Positions 29,032-43,000 of a stretch of 64,000 nt of DNA are shown piece by piece. Where the stretch lies: NCBI RefSeq assembly GCF_030463535.1, contig NC_132892.1, positions 29,276,341 to 29,340,340 of the forward strand, read 5' to 3'. The number at the start of each line of letters is the position of its first letter. Position 1 is the stretch's first letter. The position numbers and the translations under genes were made by a program. This DNA comes from Salminus brasiliensis. Its lineage: Eukaryota; Chordata; Actinopteri; Characiformes; Bryconidae. The notes under the pieces were generated by a model. That model made no database searches. It was not told where the DNA came from and saw only the letters and a list, made by a program, of their open reading frames with translations.

Positions 29032-29078
29032 TTACATGTAGTGCCACTGGGTGTCCATTCCCATCCCAGCCAGGGATC
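29032..29078 (-). CDS. meis1: meis1 coding exon 12 (C-terminus)
   Basis: 47 nt, acceptor TCTTTCAG. Encodes [14 protein letters not shown] and TAA; human ends GMEGQWHYM. Confirms the MEIS1-type terminal exon and sets the 3' end of the coding region. Confidence 0.92.
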
Positions 29079-31511
29079 CTGAAAGACAAAGAGAACACAG
29101 CTCAGACTTAAAACCCAATTTTAGATTTTTAGATTAGCCAATCCCTCAACCCTCTCGTTAACACTCTCAATCACAGGTAACGCTCCCGACACTGGGAGGG
29201 CGAGGACTGGCACATGCCTCCTCCAGCACATGTGCAACCAGCCACCGCCTCTTTCCTAACTGCTGCCAAGGCAACGTCACCGGCCAGCCGACAAATGCAG
29301 TCGCTCATCCAAAGTCTTCAAGCTACTTTGGGTTTGCACTGGAGCTACAAGGCTAATGTAGCTGTGGATGCATGTGAGTCTGTGGCCACCAAATTGTAGT
29401 CATACTGCAAACTACATGGAAAATCCTTGTATCTCCAGTACAAACCTAACGAAGCAAACTGCAGACACCAACATTTGAGTGAGAGGGGAATTGTGTAAAG
29501 TTTACTATTGAACAAATACAAAAATGATCATGTATAATGAAGGTAAATGATGTGTGATAAGGGTTTAGAAATGTCACCTGGGGGTCTGGGGCCCATGTGA
29601 GCTGATCCATCCAACATGTAACCTCCCATGGACTGACCATCCGGAGGGTACGGCCCACTGTGACCTACTGCACGGGAAGAGGATCGGCATCAGGAGAACA
29701 TTAAAGATATGATGTAGATTAAAAAGGAACAGTTTGGGGGAAAATCTAATGAACACGACTCACCACTGACCCCAGATTCACTCAGCCAACACATGCTCGA
29801 TATCCGATGTGTGCTTCTATGGTTCAGAACGGGAGATGCTAGGCTAAAGTTGCTAACAAACACTAAATTTAGACTGTCACCAATCTCTTCTTTAGAAATG
29901 GTCCAAATCGGAATTCATTTGCTTAAAGAAACTGTGACGGATTAAGATCTGGATGTGTTCTCAACAGGTCTGGAGATGTTTTTGGGGCCAGTATTTATCG
30001 ATGTGAGATTGGTGACAGTCTAAGTCCAGTGTTTCTGAGCAACATTAGCCTAGCATTTATCGTTTAAAAAAATAAAGAAGCAGATTTCAGATGCCAAACA
30101 TGTGCTGGCTGATTGACCACATTTGGGGCATAAGTCATAACTCAAATACATTACATAGATTAAATATATAATAGTAAATCAATATATCTAAGGTAAGGTG
30201 CACATATTTGTCACTGTACACACACACACTAGTGAAGTAGGGGCAGTGAGCACACACACACACCCAGAGCGGTATGTGTGTGGCAGCCAACTCCAGCGCC
30301 CGGGGAAGCAGAGAGGGTGAAGGGCCTTGTTCAAGGGCCTCAACAGTGGCAGCTTGCTCGGGTATGGAACCCACAACCCTGTTATGAATAGCCCAGAGCT
30401 CTAACCACTGAGCCTCGACTGCCTGATCTAAATAATATAAGCAAATAAATATGATCGAACTGACCGAAAAACATATTAATCAATCAAAATTCTTATGAAA
30501 CCAGTGCTGTGCTGTGTTTTAGGCCCCTAATCCCATTATTATAACGCAAGTCTCTCAGCAGTGAGAGAACTTTTACTGTAGAAGCTCCAGATCTCATCAG
30601 AGCAGATAAAGCAGGTGAACATAAAGAGCTTCTCATTCTGAAGAAAGAAAGTAGTGAGATCTTGTTGGTAAGCTAGTCTGAAGAACAGAGCTCGGTTCCT
30701 CCAGGTTTCTCCTGGACGCCCCCCAGTCCAGCCAGCACAGCGTGGAGGATGTTTTCAACTCCATCAGCAGCAGCAGCAGCAGCTCACCTGATTTACCATC
30801 ATTAAGCCCTGATTTACCACCAAACCAGGTGTTGATCTGAGGAGAACTCTAAATAATACTAGACTCCATGAGGAGAACTCTCCCTCCCTCCTCTCCCCAT
30901 TACAGTACAGTCAGTAAGGGGTTTGTGGGCTGGGTCTGGTTAACTGGTGTAAGGGCAGCGGTTCAGAAATGCCTTTGAACTTCCCTTCCACCTCCCTCCA
31001 TCCCTCCATCCCTCGTCTCTGCATCCCTCCAGTCTCCAGTGCAGGCGAAACCTCCCTCAACCCCCCTCGCCCCCCTCACAGCCCATAAACTTCACTATAG
31101 CTGAAGAGAAAAAAGACCAGCTCTCTCTGACAGCTCTGAAAAGGGGGGCGGAGGGGATGGAGAGAGAGTGAGAGAGAGAGAGAGAGAGAGAGTAAGGGAC
31201 AGGAGAGGTCTGAAGACTGAAAGAATAGGAGGGTGAGACGTATCACTCTGGTCCAGTGACTCATTTTCCACCCCTTAAAACAGACCCTCGGCGCTGTTAA
31301 CCCCCCCGCCCCCCCGTTTGTATTACACTCACTTAGTGGAAGTGTGGGAGGGAGAGTGCAGGAGAGATAAACAGAAGCCAGAGCAGGAAGAAAGGCGGGC
31401 CAGAAGGAAGAGCAGCTCGACTTACCAGCACGATTGGACTGATCAATCATTGGCTGCACTATCCTTCTCCTGGCATTGATGAACCTACAGAGAGAGGGCG
31501 AGAGAGGGAGC

Positions 31512-31563
<52 letters not shown>

Positions 31564-32550
31564 TGAAAGAGAGAGAGAGAGAGAAAGAGTTACTGTTATT
31601 GTCACAGTCATTCCAGTAAAGCTACACTACATGTCCAAAAGTTTGTGGACACCTGATCCTCCTGACTTGCTTTCGAAATCAAGGCTAAAAATAGGAAGTT
31701 TGTTTTCCCTACTCTTCTGCAAAGGCCTTACACCAGATTTCGGAACCTTGCTGTGAGGATTGGATGGAATTTGGCCACAAGACCATAAGTGAGATTAGGT
31801 ACTGATAATGAAGGATTAGATACAGATAAAAAATGCCACTTATCCCAGTGGTATTGGCTGGAGCTCCAGCACTCTAGAGGAGTCAGTTCCACTGCTCCCA
31901 GTGCTGCAGGGCTTTATATCCCTCTATTTAGTGGATGGTATTGGCTAGTGACTTTAGAGTGTAGAGAGAATTTAGAGAAACCAAATGCCTGTGTCAGAAA
32001 TGGGTGCGTCTTAAAATATCATTTGAATTAGAAAAAACTGAATTGTCACAATTATTCTGAACTTTTTTTACATAAATATATAAAGTGTCAATTTTTAATA
32101 CATAATATTAAAATGTACAATTTTTAAAAAAAGTATCAAAATCATTGAAAGAAACTGAAACTTGGTAAAATGTGTCAAATGTTTGAGTTCAACAGAAATA
32201 ATCAAATGATTGTAATTAAAAAGTACTGGATGATACTAAAATAATAAAATTGTAGTGAAACATTTTCAAATAGAATTCCAAATTGTAGTAAAATAATATA
32301 ATTATTTTTAATATCATTAAAAAAAAATTCCTTAAAAAAAAGAATTATGAAGAGAATTTAACAGAACTGAATTGTCACGATTGTTATGTTATATTTTTTA
32401 AATACATAACTGTAAAAATTAATTTAAATAAATTTTGTAAAAAAATGTATTTAATGAATTGGGAAGTTCTACTCAGTTCTAAAAAAATCAAGTGAATGTA
32501 ATTTATAATTTATATAGAAATAATTATAGGTATATATAGGTAATTTATTA

Positions 32551-32622
<72 letters not shown>

Positions 32623-35600
32623 TTATTCTAAAATAAAATGATAACTTCTAATCTGTAATAAAAAAATCAAACATTATTATTTACATTTATTAATTTAAAC
32701 AAATTAAAAAATAAATCTTAGTGTAAATTTTAAGTTCTACCAGATTAATGTAATCAGACCACTGGTGAAGGCTTAGGTTTGGCGCTGCTCTGAATCGTCT
32801 CCTGAAGAACCAGGACTGGAATGTTCTGAGGTCAGAGATTCACACTGGAACATCACCTGGGTATCTGGGTACCGCGGGGTCAGCGCAGCGGTCAGTGTGA
32901 GTGTGAGTGATGTCAGCGTTCAGACGCAGCCCAGGATCAGCTTTTAGCATCAGCTCCCCTGCGCTGCCTCACCTTTCACCTTTTGACCCTGTGACCCCAT
33001 GACCTCACATGCTGAGCAGAGATGCAGCTCTGGTCTTTCTCAGCCTGAAACCCCCTTCCTGACCTCTGACCCCCAGGTGCCAGCACCCTGGTCGGCACAT
33101 GATTTATGTGGCCCGTTTTCACCCCAGGCGGGCGGGTCCATTTCATGTTCCCTCAGAAAGGTGGGTGGGGGGTTATGAGGTACAGGGTCAGTTCACAGAG
33201 GAACCCATCAGCAGCGCAGATGACCAGAGAAGGCTAACAGGGGCTTCGGCAACTGGAGGAACGTAAACGAAGCTGAAGCTGCATGAAGCTCTCAGTGATG
33301 TCTTATATTTTAGTGCCAATATCATCACCGATACGAACCCTGATACATTAGATTCTTTAAGAAGCTTCTTCCTCAAGGGTTCTTTAGTCGTTTAATAGCA
33401 AGAATCGACCCTGTGTGTAACATCTACACCCCAAACCTCTACTGAAGTATTAACTTTATAGAGTAGCAGTGCTGAACACTACTCCTCTGCTCTAGGACTG
33501 AAGCTCAGAACTACTGTTATAGAGGCAGAGGAGGGGGTGTTCATTTTAACGTACATTAAAGAAACTACACTTAAATTAAGGAGACTTCAAATGGTTCATA
33601 AAGAAGCGTGAATGAGTGGGGAGAATTTTTAATTAATGTAAATATCATTTTCCAGTCGAAAGGTTCTTCAAATTCAAACCAAATCTCTACTACAAACATG
33701 GTTGTTTATGGAATCAAATATGGTTCTTCTATGTAGCATAATTTAAAGAACCATTTGTAGCAACATTAATAGCATTTTTAAGAGTTTTGGGTTTTGGATC
33801 ATTTCTCTTGGTCTTCTCCTGGTCAGGTAACATAAGGGGAAGGAAGGGTGCCACTTTCAAATGGTGTAAAATACCATTTATACCATAAATATTACAATAT
33901 TAATTGAATTAATTGAATACCTTTATGAATACAGATCCTATCCATGTCACTGGATTTCATTTCTGTCATTGTGTTTTATTTGTTTCATGTTTAAAAAATA
34001 GTTTGAAATGAAAGGAAATTTGAATTAAAATGTTGTAGTTGAGAATTAATTTACTCTATTGAATCTGAAATTTAAATGTTATGGATCATAAAAATTTGAA
34101 ACTGAAGTCCAGGCTTGAACTGAGTTTTCTAAAAGTGCTGACATTATTAATTCCCTGTGTTGTTGTTTCTAATAATTTCTAATAAGTTTATAAAATAATA
34201 CTTTCAAAGTAACTTTCAGGTAAAATCAAACACCTACAGAAGTATCTAAAAACTTCAGATGCACATACTTTATTGACCCTGTTTTTTCTGTGAAAATGAA
34301 TAAATGAGTTATTTTTGTTGAGATGCTGAGTTATTTGTCTCATTATCCCAACATACAACAAGTTTTCCTGAGATGACGCATCACATTTTCTGGCGATTCT
34401 GCATCCAAGTTATTTATTTCTTTACATATTCATTTACATACCTACTTATTTACTGACTTATTTTGATACTTATTTACTCACTTATTTACTTACATCATTT
34501 ACTAATTTATTTACTGACTAATTACATAATGGCTTACTTACATACATTTGTACTTATTGACTTATTAACTTATTTACTTATTTTAATACTAACATATTTA
34601 CTTATTTAAGTACTTACTGGCTTATTTACATACTTTTGTACTTATCAACTTATTAACTTATTTATTTACATACTGGCGTATTCACTTATTTAAGTACTTA
34701 CTGGCCTGTTTGTTATTTTAATGTTAGTATAGTATAATAAGAACAAAAAAGAAAACAAAACAAGCTCAAATTAATTAGCTTAAACAAACTACTTTTTCTC
34801 AAAGAAAAAAAAAGAATTAGGAACCAATTATGATCAATTATATTATGTATGAGTAAATAAGAACAATAGGAAACATATTTCAGTATTGTACTCTTTAACT
34901 TTCTTTAACTTACTTTAGTTACTTACCTACGTTTAGCTTTATTTTAGTGTATATATATTTTTTTTTTACTATTTTTTTTAATATACTTATTCAGTTTCTT
35001 TTTTATATTGATATTTATAAGATCATGTCGGTAAACGGAGGAACTGCAAAGTAAGAATTTCATTGTACAGTATAACTGCTTGTTTCTGCTGTGCACATGA
35101 CAATAAATCTCTGAAGTTACTGGGATGTTTATTTTTTTGTAAGTATATTTATTATTGTGATTTAATAGAGAAACTGAAAGCTGAATGATTTGCTCACTTC
35201 ATTTAAATTTCAATCATTCAATCATACATCTCCAGATATCTCCTTTACAAACCATTAAAATTCACTTTCAGATATAAATTCTGAGGAATACGTTTTCTTT
35301 ACATTACCTGAAGGTTTTGTGTCAAATGGAGCAACCGAAATGCTCTGAAGTGACTTCAGTAAAATGCTGAAATGCACAAGCTTTAGTTTAACAGTTTACA
35401 GGAGTATGGCCATTAAAACTGATCACCGCTCTTACAAATCATTCTTCTCAGTTGCCAAGCAACCCCCCTCAGAGCCGCCTGTCCAGTGGCCAATCAGAGA
35501 CGAGAACAGAAGCTCATACAGTGTAAAGCCTGCCCCCTTTTTAAGGGGGTAAAAATTTGACCCCTGGCTGACCCCTCACTTCACACCATGAGGCTGACTT

Positions 35601-38600
35601 TACGAGCTCCAGGCCTAGCCTTCTCACCTCGAACATACACTCAAACACACACACACACACTTGAGCGAACACACACACACCAAGCACGCAACACAAATGC
35701 ACAGGGAAGGCAAGTATAGCTGTGTGAGGCCCACCGTCAAACACAGGAGCGGAGGACTGGGCGTCACACACCCTGACAGTCTACAGATCAGAATTCGGCC
35801 AAGAGTCGTACCAGTGTTGTGACTGGAAATCAAGAGCCACAACAATGTAGTAACAGAACAGTCAAGTGCTAAAAGCTGCAGTTACGGCCAGCGGCACCAA
35901 AAACACATCATGTTATATAGATATATATATTTCTACTGTGAAACGTGTAGATTTTGACTTTCAGTACGTTTTGTTTTTGGTAGCTAAGCCTTTTTTCTGA
36001 GAATTTTTAGCTTAATTGAGAATCAACTGAACTACTTTAACATTAATCTGAGCTTTATTTTTTTGTTGACTTACTTTTTAAAGTAAAACAAACTCAAATT
36101 TAATTACAATATTTATAGAATTTTAAAATAAAATATGACTGATGTTTTACTTGAATTTGAATTGACTTGAATTTTATTAAAAGTTGTTTTCTTACAGAAA
36201 AACTGCAGACTTTCAAATAGAAATTGAAAATCACAAATGATAAATTTCCAATTGGATGTCACGGCTGGGCACCTTTGTTTAAATGACATATTTTGTTGAT
36301 TTTTGAAGTGAAAGCATTACTATAATTTAAATAAACAGTTAATTACTGTAAATTCATAGTATTGGTGTATAATATACATATATATATATATATTGCTGCT
36401 GTCCAATGAAAAGCATGTATCTCCCTTTGTGTCTGTTTCCCCATTATTTAAACCCTGTGGCGGTTCTGTACACTGTGTGAATAATTCTGGATGAACGGAC
36501 CAATAGAAATGCTCCAAATTGAATTTACATTGACTTCTATTGAAAGTTAAGAAGGTTTTTTTTTTGCTCCTCCTGTAAAGTTGTAGTTTTGGAGATGTTT
36601 GTCTTTTGACAGCAACAATATATCATATATAATATAATTCTCTGGGGAGGATTTGTATATTTGTAAATCTACAAAATGTCATTTAGCCAGGGGTGGCCAA
36701 ACTTTTGCATTCACTCGACTCCCTGAGTAATTAAATATGTAAGAGCATGATTACAGTGGAAGAGTACCACCAAAACAACAGAAGTAATAAAGTGTAATAA
36801 ACACACTCGGCCTGGTCAAACCATAAAATGTCCCTCTGGCCCCACCATAACATGGGGTTACACAGCGGTCAGCGATTGTGTGTGTGTGAGTGTGTGTGTG
36901 TGTGTGTGTGGGTTTAAATAAACCAGTCCAGCTGTTCACTGTGGAAATTTTCTTTAATGTGACAAGTGCTCGTTTGCACTCCTCCCTGCACCCCCTCACC
37001 TGTTCTAAGAGCGGAACACCCTGTCGCCAGGCAACCGAGCATTCGAGAAGGTTCTGGCAACGTTCTAGAGCACTAGAACAAAAACACTGGGGCTGTGCCT
37101 GAACTGGACCCAAATATATATATATATATATGTTTTAGGGCGCTATGGAGTACGTCAGCCATTTCTCCGTGAAGTGAACTTTGAGTGCACTACAATCTCC
37201 CACAATGCACTGGTCATTTCTAGTGAACAGCGTAGCTCACTACTGGAGCTGAATGTGGACCAGAGTGCACTGAGGAGTGTCTCTATCTCTACTTAGTGAA
37301 CTAAATAGTTCCTATGTAGAGCAACACTAAAGAGGGTGTAGGGATCCATGTTGGGCACAGCCTAGGATAAATCAGCGCTGAATACTAAGGGTATATACAC
37401 AATATTGACAAAAGTATTGGGACATCTCTCTATCTCAGTCATTGTGTTTTTTTGTTTGTTTGTTTTTTTTAAATCAAGGGTATTAAAAAAGAGTTTCCAG
37501 GGAAGAAGAAGGCTTTCTACTAGATTTTGGATTTGGTTGCATTCAGTGACAGTGACAAGAGCAGCATTAGTGATGTCAGGATGTAGGATGATCACAACTC
37601 CAACCCACCTCATCCAAAAAGTACTAGATGGAGCACCAAACATCATTCCAGAGAACCCAGTACTTCCACTGCTCCACCGCTCAATGCTGGGGGGGCTTCA
37701 TACCCCTCTAGCCCACGCCTGGCATTATTAGGCAGCATGGTGACACTAGGTCCTTGTGTGTGTGCATTTGCACATCTGTGTCAGCAATGGGTGCAACTTA
37801 AAGTAGCTGACTGCATTTATTAGAAGGGGTGTCCACAAACATTTGGACATATAGTGTAGTCTGTACTGTACCTCTAAATATTCACTGCTGATGATACTGC
37901 TGAACCAGGTGATTCACAACAGAAACGTTGGACTTGATTAATCCAGTTTAAGACAGGAATTTCCAAGATGTAAAAAATGTTAATTAAAGTTACTGCAAGC
38001 AAATGAGATTCTGAGGTCTAGTCTTCCCAGACAGCATCGTAAGGCCTAGTCTTGGACTGCATTGCAGTGTCAATGCTGAAACCCCTTGCTTAAAACTCTA
38101 AAACTGTTTATGTGAAAATCTAAAAATAATGCTATTGTGGTGACTGATTAGCCTGCTATTCAGCCTAAAGTTGAGTAAACCTGGTAAACTGCTTGCTACT
38201 ACATGAAGTGACATTAGCCCCTAAACATGACAAGGCTTATTACACAGTAAGGTGTATTACTCAGTATCTACAGGGACTTCTGTACAAACTGGTGGGGCTA
38301 TTCTCTGGCAATAGAAGTGTATAATAACACTTTTGGCCCGTCAGCGGTCCGTAGGCGGTGTTTAAGGGCTTAAACACCCCAATATTTTAGTCATTAACAG
38401 TGTAAATAATCAAAATAAAATTTTGGTCCACAGTGCGGCACAACTGAAGTATACAAACTCCACAAAATGTCTTTACTGAGGGCTTTACTGGCTGTCACTC
38501 TAAGTTCAGTACCTTTAGATTGCAGTGCAGCGATTCTTCATGCTTGAGATATTAAACGTAAACCCAGGGGGCTACTCACCAGTTGTTGACCTGTAGGATG

Positions 38601-40024
38601 GTCAGGCCGGTATCCTGAGCGAGCTGCTTCTTCTGTTCCTCAGACGGATACGGGTGCTAACATACAAAAACACAGACACAAAAAAGGTTTAATTTTCTTT
38701 TAATAAACTCATTCATTTCTGTCATATTTAAACCCCGTCCTCATGAAACCCTAGAGTCAGTTGTTTTTCTCCATGATTTGTGAGCTGGGTTTAAGCTGAA
38801 ATTTGGACCGTCTAGGGCGTCCCTGAGGACCGGCTTGAGAACCACTGTTTTACATCATTTTAAAAACCAGCTGCTCTTTTTATTGTATGAACTTTTCATG
38901 ATGAATGGACCAACAGAAATGCTTCACAATGACTTTTAAAATCAAAATAAATCATTAAAAATAATTCAGAATTTAGATTTTTAGAATTACTTTATATTAA
39001 ATATTTATCTTAAAGTGTATTAACCTATTATAAAAGCTATAACTTCTACGAGAAAATAATATTTCACTGTAATAACTATATTAACCATATGCATAAAAAT
39101 ATTTTAATTCAATTACTTTCAAGTACCTTAGGGCAGATATTTGTATAAAATAATAATACAAATAAATAAATTGTCTAAAATAATAATATATACTTTTATA
39201 TGTTAGCAATTATTTTATTTAATATAAAACAATTAACACATTTTAATATTATTATAATATACATTTCTTTAGATTAATAGTAGTTATAAATAATTAAATA
39301 TATTTATTTTAGATAACTATATAATTATAGTGATAAACTGCAAATAACTAATGTTAATAAATAATTTAATTTTATAATGAAATATTTAAATAATATAATA
39401 ATTTTAAAAAATATAAAAATAAAATAAATAATTAAATACATTTTATTTTTACAACATAATTTTATGTTGTAAAAATGTTTTTATTTTGCACACTATTTAA
39501 CTATTTAACTTAGTGTTCCTGTATCCAGAGTGTGAATAGTGGCTACATTATCTAGTACTATACATAGTATACAGTGTGACAGGAGCACCCACTCTAAAAT
39601 TAGTGCACAGTGATGGTGCCATAAAAGCAAAGAAAAGCCAAACAGGACAACAGGCAGGAAAACTCCTCGCCAATGTAAGTATTTTTACACTCCGGTTTCT
39701 CTGCCAAGCCACAAACTCATTACAAATGATACAATCTCGTAACCAAGGGCCACACCTCCAGCCACCACCGGGCCTCACTGTAAGCTCTGGGGAAATAAAA
39801 TGCAAACCTGTGATTAGAAACTGGAGCTGATCCTGGATCAGCTCCTAGACCACAGCTGGAGTGGGAGAGCCCAGCACTAAATCTGACTCCAGATCAGCTG
39901 AGTTAACAACTCAGCTACAAGCTGACACCTGCTGCTATTGTGCTTGTAGCAAATGGTGGGTGAGGTTTAGTGGTTTATAGCTGAACGAGTCGAGTATGCT
40001 CCCTGGGTGTTGAAGAGGTAGGGC

Positions 40025-40066
<42 letters not shown>

Positions 40067-43000
40067 CGATTATCCTGTTTTCTGGGGTAGTAAAACGGTT
40101 AGTGCCCTAATTATCAGTAATTCTGAGGGAATGACACTTAAAACGCCCCTAAAAAGCACTCGACTGCTTCCAGGAGCTGTGTGTGAGTATAAGCGTGCAC
40201 TTACACAGTGTTTCACCTTCTACAAATCTAATTTTGTTTAAAAAATAAAACAAAACAAAAAAACAATTTAAATAAATTGTCAACAAAAAAATTAATCAAC
40301 AAAATATATCATTTCGTTTAAACTAAATCTAAGCCACAAGAAAATAATAACAATAAAAAAATTAAGGAAAAACTGCCCCTGACTCGCCAAAGTATATAAA
40401 TAAAGGGTAAAACCCCATCAAAACAGCTCTGAATTATCATACCTCTAAAAAATACCTAAGTAACTTTTGTAAATTTGATTACTTTAGAAACATATTTTAC
40501 TAACTAACTTATTTCTTTACTTAAAAAGAAAAAGTACATTCTACTTAATAACATTTATCCTTTAGATTAATTTAGTAACTGTAGTAATACATTTGTTTAG
40601 AAACTTTGATAAATCATATTACTTTACTAAAATTGGTCCTTTGGGTTAACTTTTTTGGGTTAAGTTGTACTATCATAGTACCTTTGATAAAAACTGGTAA
40701 ATTAGATTACTTAAATCATTTGGAAAGCTGGATAACTTGAGTTACTTTTAATAGTAATTTAATTACTTTCATAATATTTATTCATTTAGTTACCTTAGTA
40801 ACTTTGACAGAGTTTGATTAGTTAGATTACTTTAGTCATTTGGTAAATTAGATTACTTTAATCACTTTGGAAAGCTGGATTACTTTAGTAACTTTTGTAA
40901 ACAGAATTACTTTGTAACATTTGTACCTTTGATTACCTTAATAACTTTGATCAGTTGGATTCATTACTTCAGTAACTGAACTAAAGTTTAATTACTTTAG
41001 TAGCTTCTAAACTATAAAATAATAACAACATTCTTCTTTAGTATAAAAGTTTTAAGCAGGTTTACTTATTTTTGAACAACCTGAAATTGTACTCATAATA
41101 TAGGTTTTGAGATACAAAATAGGACTAAATATAATTGAAAAATGACTTGATTGAATTAAAACATATAAAAAAATGTAAAAAGCATATTTTGATGCTAAAT
41201 ATTAGAATTTACTACATAGAAAATGATAGTTCTTTGAATGAAAGTTGAAATAAATTTATAGACTTTGTTAAAATGAATTAGTTAATGAATTAGTTTATTT
41301 ACTAAAAAACGTATTGTTTTTTTTGTTGGTTTGTTTTTATGTAAATTGAAGGTTTATAGTTGATAAGAGTGTAATTTAGATGACCTAAGTAGCTAACTGA
41401 ATTGCTTTAGTCTACATTAGTAGACTAGTAAGTGGTATTACCTTTAGTAGTATTTTCTGTAAATGAGGTCACATCAATAGCTTCATTTATTTGGGTTTAG
41501 TATTTTCAGTATGTTGCATTACTTTCGTATCTTTGGTACATTAGATTCCAAACCGAGCTATTTCCGACAGTCCTCTGCCCTCTCTGTCTCTTTTTACTCG
41601 GCCGATCTCCCCTTACCACCTCAAAGAGGGGGGAAAACCAGCAGTCATGATGGATCACCTCTCCTCTCTTTCATTCTCTCCTTCATTTTTCTTTACCTTC
41701 ATCCCCCCTTTTTTTTCCCTTGCACAGTGACGGAAATTCCCCATGGCTTTTGCAGGGCCCCGGGGTCCCCCTGTGAGGCTGTCAGCTCTGTAATGGATGA
41801 TGTTTTGATAACAGTGAGTTCGACCCTGGACAGATTGGGATGAGGAGGGGGGTGCAGCAAAAAATCTGTACCCACACAACATGCCTTGCAATGGGTGAAA
41901 AGAAAAAGGGAAAAACTAAACTTCAACCACCCCCATCACCACCACCACCCCCCCAATCCCCACCACCACCACCACCACCACCACTGCTCTCCCTTTTATG
42001 AAGAAAATGCCCCTTCAAACAAGCTCCCCCTCTTCACCTCCACACAGTTTTAACCCATTTACCTTAGTGACACTAATAGAGTCTCCTTCATTGCTTCCAA
42101 ATGTCTCAGCACTTCAAAGAGAAAGAGCAAAAAACAAAGCCGGCGCTTGCGTAGGTTATGGCAGAGTACGGCCATCGCCAAACCCTAGAACTGTGACAAA
42201 GTGGGAAAAATATCTCTAATCTTTAATCTTTAACAAATAAAAAAACATCTCAAAGAACCGCATTTATAATAAAGTTGTTTATTTGTAATAACGTGACTAA
42301 TTACGTAATCAGTTACATAATGAATTACATTTTGATGCTGTTTGTGATCGTTTACGGCTTTATCCTACAATTGAGAAACAGTGGGAAAATATGACCCATA
42401 ATTATTGCTTATTTATGCAGTTACACAACTAATTACATAGTTACATAATTAGTGTTTAGATGATTTTTGATCTCCAACAAATGTCCTAACTCTAGCTTCG
42501 TAACAAACTGGAAACATATATGGCAGATCCCTTTCATATTCAAAAGAAAAACATCTATAAAAATGATAACCCAGCCTTTCACTGACCATTTTAACAAAAC
42601 TAACAAACATGACTTTAACTTTTAATTAAGTTTATGGTTAGTATTTAAAATAAAGGTACAAACTACACATGCAAATGTTGCTCACAATTTTCATACTTTT
42701 TGGTAGGTAACTATTAGCAAAATGTGTATTATTAACAAATATTCATGCAAGCTAAGAAAAGTAAGCCAAAAAGTACATATTTTTGCATATGAAATAAATA
42801 AAAATAATTTTGTAATTTAGAAATTGTAATGGTTTGTTTAAATATCTCTGGTAAACAAGATTACTTTAGTAAGTACAATGTGTTACTTTAGAACCTTCAT
42901 TAAGTTGGATTAACTTAGGAAATTAGGTAAATTTGTAAATTTCTGAAATATTATTTTTATAACTTTGAACAGTTTACTATAGTAACCTTAGTTATAAGAA

